34,046 nucleotides of DNA, taken from assembly GCA_946615865.1 (NCBI GenBank), contig CAMOIJ010000029.1, forward strand, positions 1 to 34,046, read 5' to 3'. Of this stretch, positions 31,677-34,046 are shown piece after piece. The first letter of the stretch is position 1; the number at the start of each line of letters is the position of its first letter. The notes under the pieces are model-generated. The model did not search any database and was not told where the DNA came from. It worked only from the letters and a program-made list of their open reading frames with translations. This stretch comes from an uncultured Lachnospiraceae bacterium. GTDB taxonomy: Bacteria; Bacillota; Clostridia; Lachnospirales; Lachnospiraceae. The position numbers and the translations under genes are program-made.

Positions 31677-32300
31677 TTAATTTTGATGCTGTTCTTTTAA
31701 AAGCGTATCGATCTTGACCTTGATCACGTCGAAAGCAACGTCGTTGAGACCGCTGTTGATAACGAGATCCGCGCTGTATTTGGTCGGTTCCACGAAAATA
31801 TAGTGCATCGGCTTGACTGTCGTCAGATACTGCTTGGCAATACCCTCCACGTCTCTGCCGCGCTCCTTCACGTCGCGGATGACCCTTCGAAGGATCCTCT
31901 CGTCGGCGTCGGCGTCCACATAGATCTTGATGTTCATCAGTTCCTTGAGCCGCTCGTCATAAAGGACCAGGATTCCCTCTACAAGAATGACCTCGGCGGG
32001 CTTGATCAGGATAGTCTTATCCGTCCTGTTGTGGATAGTATAGTCATATACCGGGCACTCAATAGCATCACCCCTCTTGAGCTTCTTTAAATGCTCTACA
32101 AGAAGATCCGTCTCAAAAGAATCCGGATGATCATAATTGATCAGCGCCCTCTCTTCAAGAGGAATATCGTCGTGCGCCTTGTAGTAATTGTCGTAGTAGA
32201 CAACAGATACACGGTCTCCGAACGCCTCCTTGATCCTGTTTGTAAAAGTAGACTTCCCGGACCCGGTTCCTCCGGCAATGCCGATCACGATGCTGTCCAT
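31677..32300 (-). CDS. udk: Uridine kinase
   Basis: Phosphorylates uridine and cytidine in nucleotide salvage; 207 residues, normal length. The P-loop is GGTGSGKST (10-18). Uridine-binding blocks are YYDNYYKAHDD, NYDHPDSFET and PVYDYTIHNR, and the lid block is RVIRDVKERGRD. GGGAGGAT precedes the ATG by about 8 bases. Its promoter lies 50-75 bases upstream, about 30 bases from the end of a TnpB element. Confidence 0.96.
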   Translation of the reverse strand: MDSIVIGIAGGTGSGKSTFTNRIKEAFGDRVSVVYYDNYYKAHDDIPLEERALINYDHPDSFETDLLVEHLKKLKRGDAIECPVYDYTIHNRTDKTILIKPAEVILVEGILVLYDERLKELMNIKIYVDADADERILRRVIRDVKERGRDVEGIAKQYLTTVKPMHYIFVEPTKYSADLVINSGLNDVAFDVIKVKIDTLLKEQHQN

Positions 32301-32348
32301 ATCCTCATCCTCCCTTCAAAGGCGCGGTTTTTTTGTGATCCTCTGCCT

Positions 32349-32377
32349 ATGATACCATTACGTCGTGAGATTTTCCA
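32349..32377 (-). promoter_or_regulatory. Predicted udk promoter
   Basis: On the minus strand TGGAAA (32377-32372), 17 bases, TATCAT (32354-32349). Confidence 0.4.
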
Positions 32378-32409
32378 CACTGCTGCGCCAACACTTTGCT
32401 GATGCGGGA

Positions 32410-32463
32410 GTGAACTACCCACCGCCTACGCATAATCGCTAAGAGGCGGGGGCTTCGTGCCGC
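32410..32463 (-). mobile_element. Right end of a TnpB (IS200/IS605 or IS1341-type) element, likely 3' part of its omega RNA
   Basis: Just after the TnpB stop the minus strand reads a CCGCCT (32449-32444) / AGGCGG (32427-32422) stem, and then GGGTAGTTCAC ending at 32410. This stem and tail are typical of the right ends of such elements in Firmicutes, where the RNA scaffold overlaps the 3' end of tnpB and the guide follows directly outside. Confidence 0.6.
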
Positions 32464-34046
32464 TTACGCGGTCACAGGGCAGACACCTGCCCGCTGTCCC
32501 GTTTGACCGGGATTACTTTTCTTTCTTCTGCGGCTGGCACACAGGATATCCTTATAGGTCACAGCCTTCACTGTTCCATACAGATACCCGCAGTCCATTC
32601 CTTCCGGGAAGATCCGCCTGTCATATTTTCTTCCTGTATTGGCGGCTCCGTTGATATCAGCGTTCATGACCTTTCCATCATCCTGAAGGTACAGGCCCCG
32701 CTTTATCCTCTTTCCTGTGAAGGATATGTTTTCCGCATCTCCTTTTCCGTATGTCGGGATACAGTCCCTGTTCCCGAAGCAGGCTTTTGAAGTATAGCTC
32801 TCTTCCTGGAGGATGACCCGGATCCCGTACCGCACACAGACTGCCTGCAGGATACGGCGGAACCTCGCGAAGGGGACCTGCACGAAGGACTGGTTGGTCT
32901 TCCTTCCAAGGTTTATGTCCTGTTTCTGGCCTTTGTTGTAACCGATGATCAGGTAGAAAAGACCCCTCTCCTTCATCGTCCGGCAGATATAGTGGGCATA
33001 CTTGTAGAATGTATCCCGCAGGAATGCGTCACGCTTCCTGGAGATCCGCTCCATCTGCCTTGTCACGGGCGGGTGGTATGTCTTCGGGTCATGCCCCTTC
33101 ATCTGTTCGGACCGCAGGAACGCCATCTGCTTGTTGAACCACTGGTTGCAGGCCTTTATCGCTCCGCCCTTGACAACAATGGGTGTGTTCCCCTTGTTGT
33201 CTGCCATGGCTGCGAAGTTATCAAGGCCCGGGTCCAGCATCATGACCCCGGAAGGGTTCCCGTCAGCGCCGATGATATCTCCTTCCCTCGGGAGCAGGTC
33301 TTCTTCCCGGATTCCGTCATCCGTGACGATCTGGACCTGGTATGCACCGAAGTACGGGACTGCCCGCACCTCGATGAGTTTCTCTCCTGACCTGCGTCCT
33401 GCCCTTGAAGCATGCGGGAGCCTTGAAACATCAAGGCCGGGGCGCACCCTTTTCTTCCCTTCTTCAACAACGGCGTAAGGGAAGAAAAGTCTCCCGTCCT
33501 TAATGCTGCAGGCCAGGTTTGAAAAGACAGCGGTGCTCTTTCCCCCGGACTTCCTGTATCCCGGGATCCTCGGCTTCCCTGTATGGCCGGACGCATCAGT
33601 ATAAGCTTTCCTGCTCTCAAAGTATCCTTTCCACGCCTCACAGCAGTCGCTTATGGCGTTCTGGATGACATGGGAATGGCAGGACCGGTAATCCGTATTC
33701 TCCGTATGCCGGAACACGGCATCGAGGAGCCCGTAGGAAGCGAACCACTTTTCCGCCGTCGGCATGGAAAACTGAATGTATTTCACTCTCGAAAGCTTAG
33801 TCTTGCGTAAGGCTGCAGAAAGACTCCTGTCCAGGAAGACCCTGAAGATCTTTACGAAGTGCTTCATCCTTAGGGAAAAGTTGATCACGGGGATGGATAC
33901 GGCAAAAGTCCTTATGACTGACCTCTCATTCTCCGTACGGAGGGAAACTTCTTTCTTCAGCCCGGTCATCAGATTCCTGATATGGAAGTTAGCGACATTG
34001 TACATGTTATTGGCACACAGGCACGCCCTGTCAATGTACAGGTACA
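32464..34046 (-). CDS. tnpB: RNA-guided endonuclease TnpB (IS200/IS605-family), 5' end outside window
   Basis: Transposon-encoded RuvC-like nuclease, guided by an omega RNA from the element end. At least 526 residues. The frame is open to the right edge, and the 13 residues before the Met at 34005 (YLYIDRACLCANN) look like real TnpB N-terminus, so that Met is probably not the start. The RuvC triad is present: Asp in MLDPGLDN, Glu in LQEESYTSK and Asp in MNADINGAAN. The CxxC pairs of the usual zinc finger are not kept; only a CFGNRDC fragment remains before GKRIKRGLYLQDDG. A TnpB subgroup known from Firmicutes has this layout, so this need not mean inactivation. No TnpA is visible; it could lie to the right. 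Confidence 0.88.
   Translation of the reverse strand, partial: YLYIDRACLCANNMYNVANFHIRNLMTGLKKEVSLRTENERSVIRTFAVSIPVINFSLRMKHFVKIFRVFLDRSLSAALRKTKLSRVKYIQFSMPTAEKWFASYGLLDAVFRHTENTDYRSCHSHVIQNAISDCCEAWKGYFESRKAYTDASGHTGKPRIPGYRKSGGKSTAVFSNLACSIKDGRLFFPYAVVEEGKKRVRPGLDVSRLPHASRAGRRSGEKLIEVRAVPYFGAYQVQIVTDDGIREEDLLPREGDIIGADGNPSGVMMLDPGLDNFAAMADNKGNTPIVVKGGAIKACNQWFNKQMAFLRSEQMKGHDPKTYHPPVTRQMERISRKRDAFLRDTFYKYAHYICRTMKERGLFYLIIGYNKGQKQDINLGRKTNQSFVQVPFARFRRILQAVCVRYGIRVILQEESYTSKACFGNRDCIPTYGKGDAENISFTGKRIKRGLYLQDDGKVMNADINGAANTGRKYDRRIFPEGMDCGYLYGTVKAVTYKDILCASRRRKKSNPGQTGQRAGVCPVTA

Overview
The window looks like chromosome of a low-to-mid GC, Gram-positive anaerobe of the Clostridia, most likely a Lachnospiraceae-type gut or rumen commensal. 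The evidence is AGGAGG-type ribosome sites, sigma-A-like promoters, cellobiose phosphorylase, a CBS-domain family II pyrophosphatase, meso-DAP dehydrogenase, the MEP isoprenoid genes dxs-dxr, MurT, an AGCS alanine symporter and a Firmicute-type LexA box. Species cannot be named from the sequence alone.

Layout. 1-5000 is a cello-oligosaccharide locus: a partial ABC solute-binding lipoprotein and a LacI-family regulator face left, and a cellobiose phosphorylase faces right, with AAACGTTT operators in the shared control region. 5.1-8.3 kb holds a regulatory pyrophosphatase divergent from an O-acetylhomoserine sulfhydrylase-type enzyme. 8.4-11.2 kb is a leftward cluster: a secreted choline-binding-repeat NlpC/P60 wall hydrolase, a barnase-type ribonuclease made as a lipoprotein, its barstar-type inhibitor, and a calcineurin-like phosphatase.

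11.3-14.25 kb is the most system-like region. A Y-family DNA polymerase and a small unknown protein run left from a promoter whose spacer holds a LexA-like box. Running right is an XRE repressor with an ImmA/IrrE metallopeptidase, whose promoter carries a 17-bp palindrome; half-sites of that palindrome lie at the polymerase promoter. This resembles a two-input DNA-damage switch (LexA plus protease/repressor). 14.4-17.05 kb is a CoA operon: a PanT-like ECF S component, coaX and coaBC. A small XRE regulator and an unexplained 73-bp hairpin follow.

17.8-22.8 kb carries ddh, a D-2-hydroxyacid dehydrogenase, a divergent thymidylate synthase, a decayed PfkB sugar kinase and an AGCS symporter. 22.9-25.9 kb is dxs-dxr. 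26.1-27.5 kb is murT without its usual gatD neighbour. 27.6-29.6 kb is a glycogen synthase with a histone-H1-like N-terminal extension of about 186 residues. trpS, a divergent thymidine kinase and udk follow, and the window ends in a TnpB-type element whose right end and likely omega-RNA guide lie just upstream of the udk promoter. Convergent gene pairs are separated by strong bidirectional hairpins.
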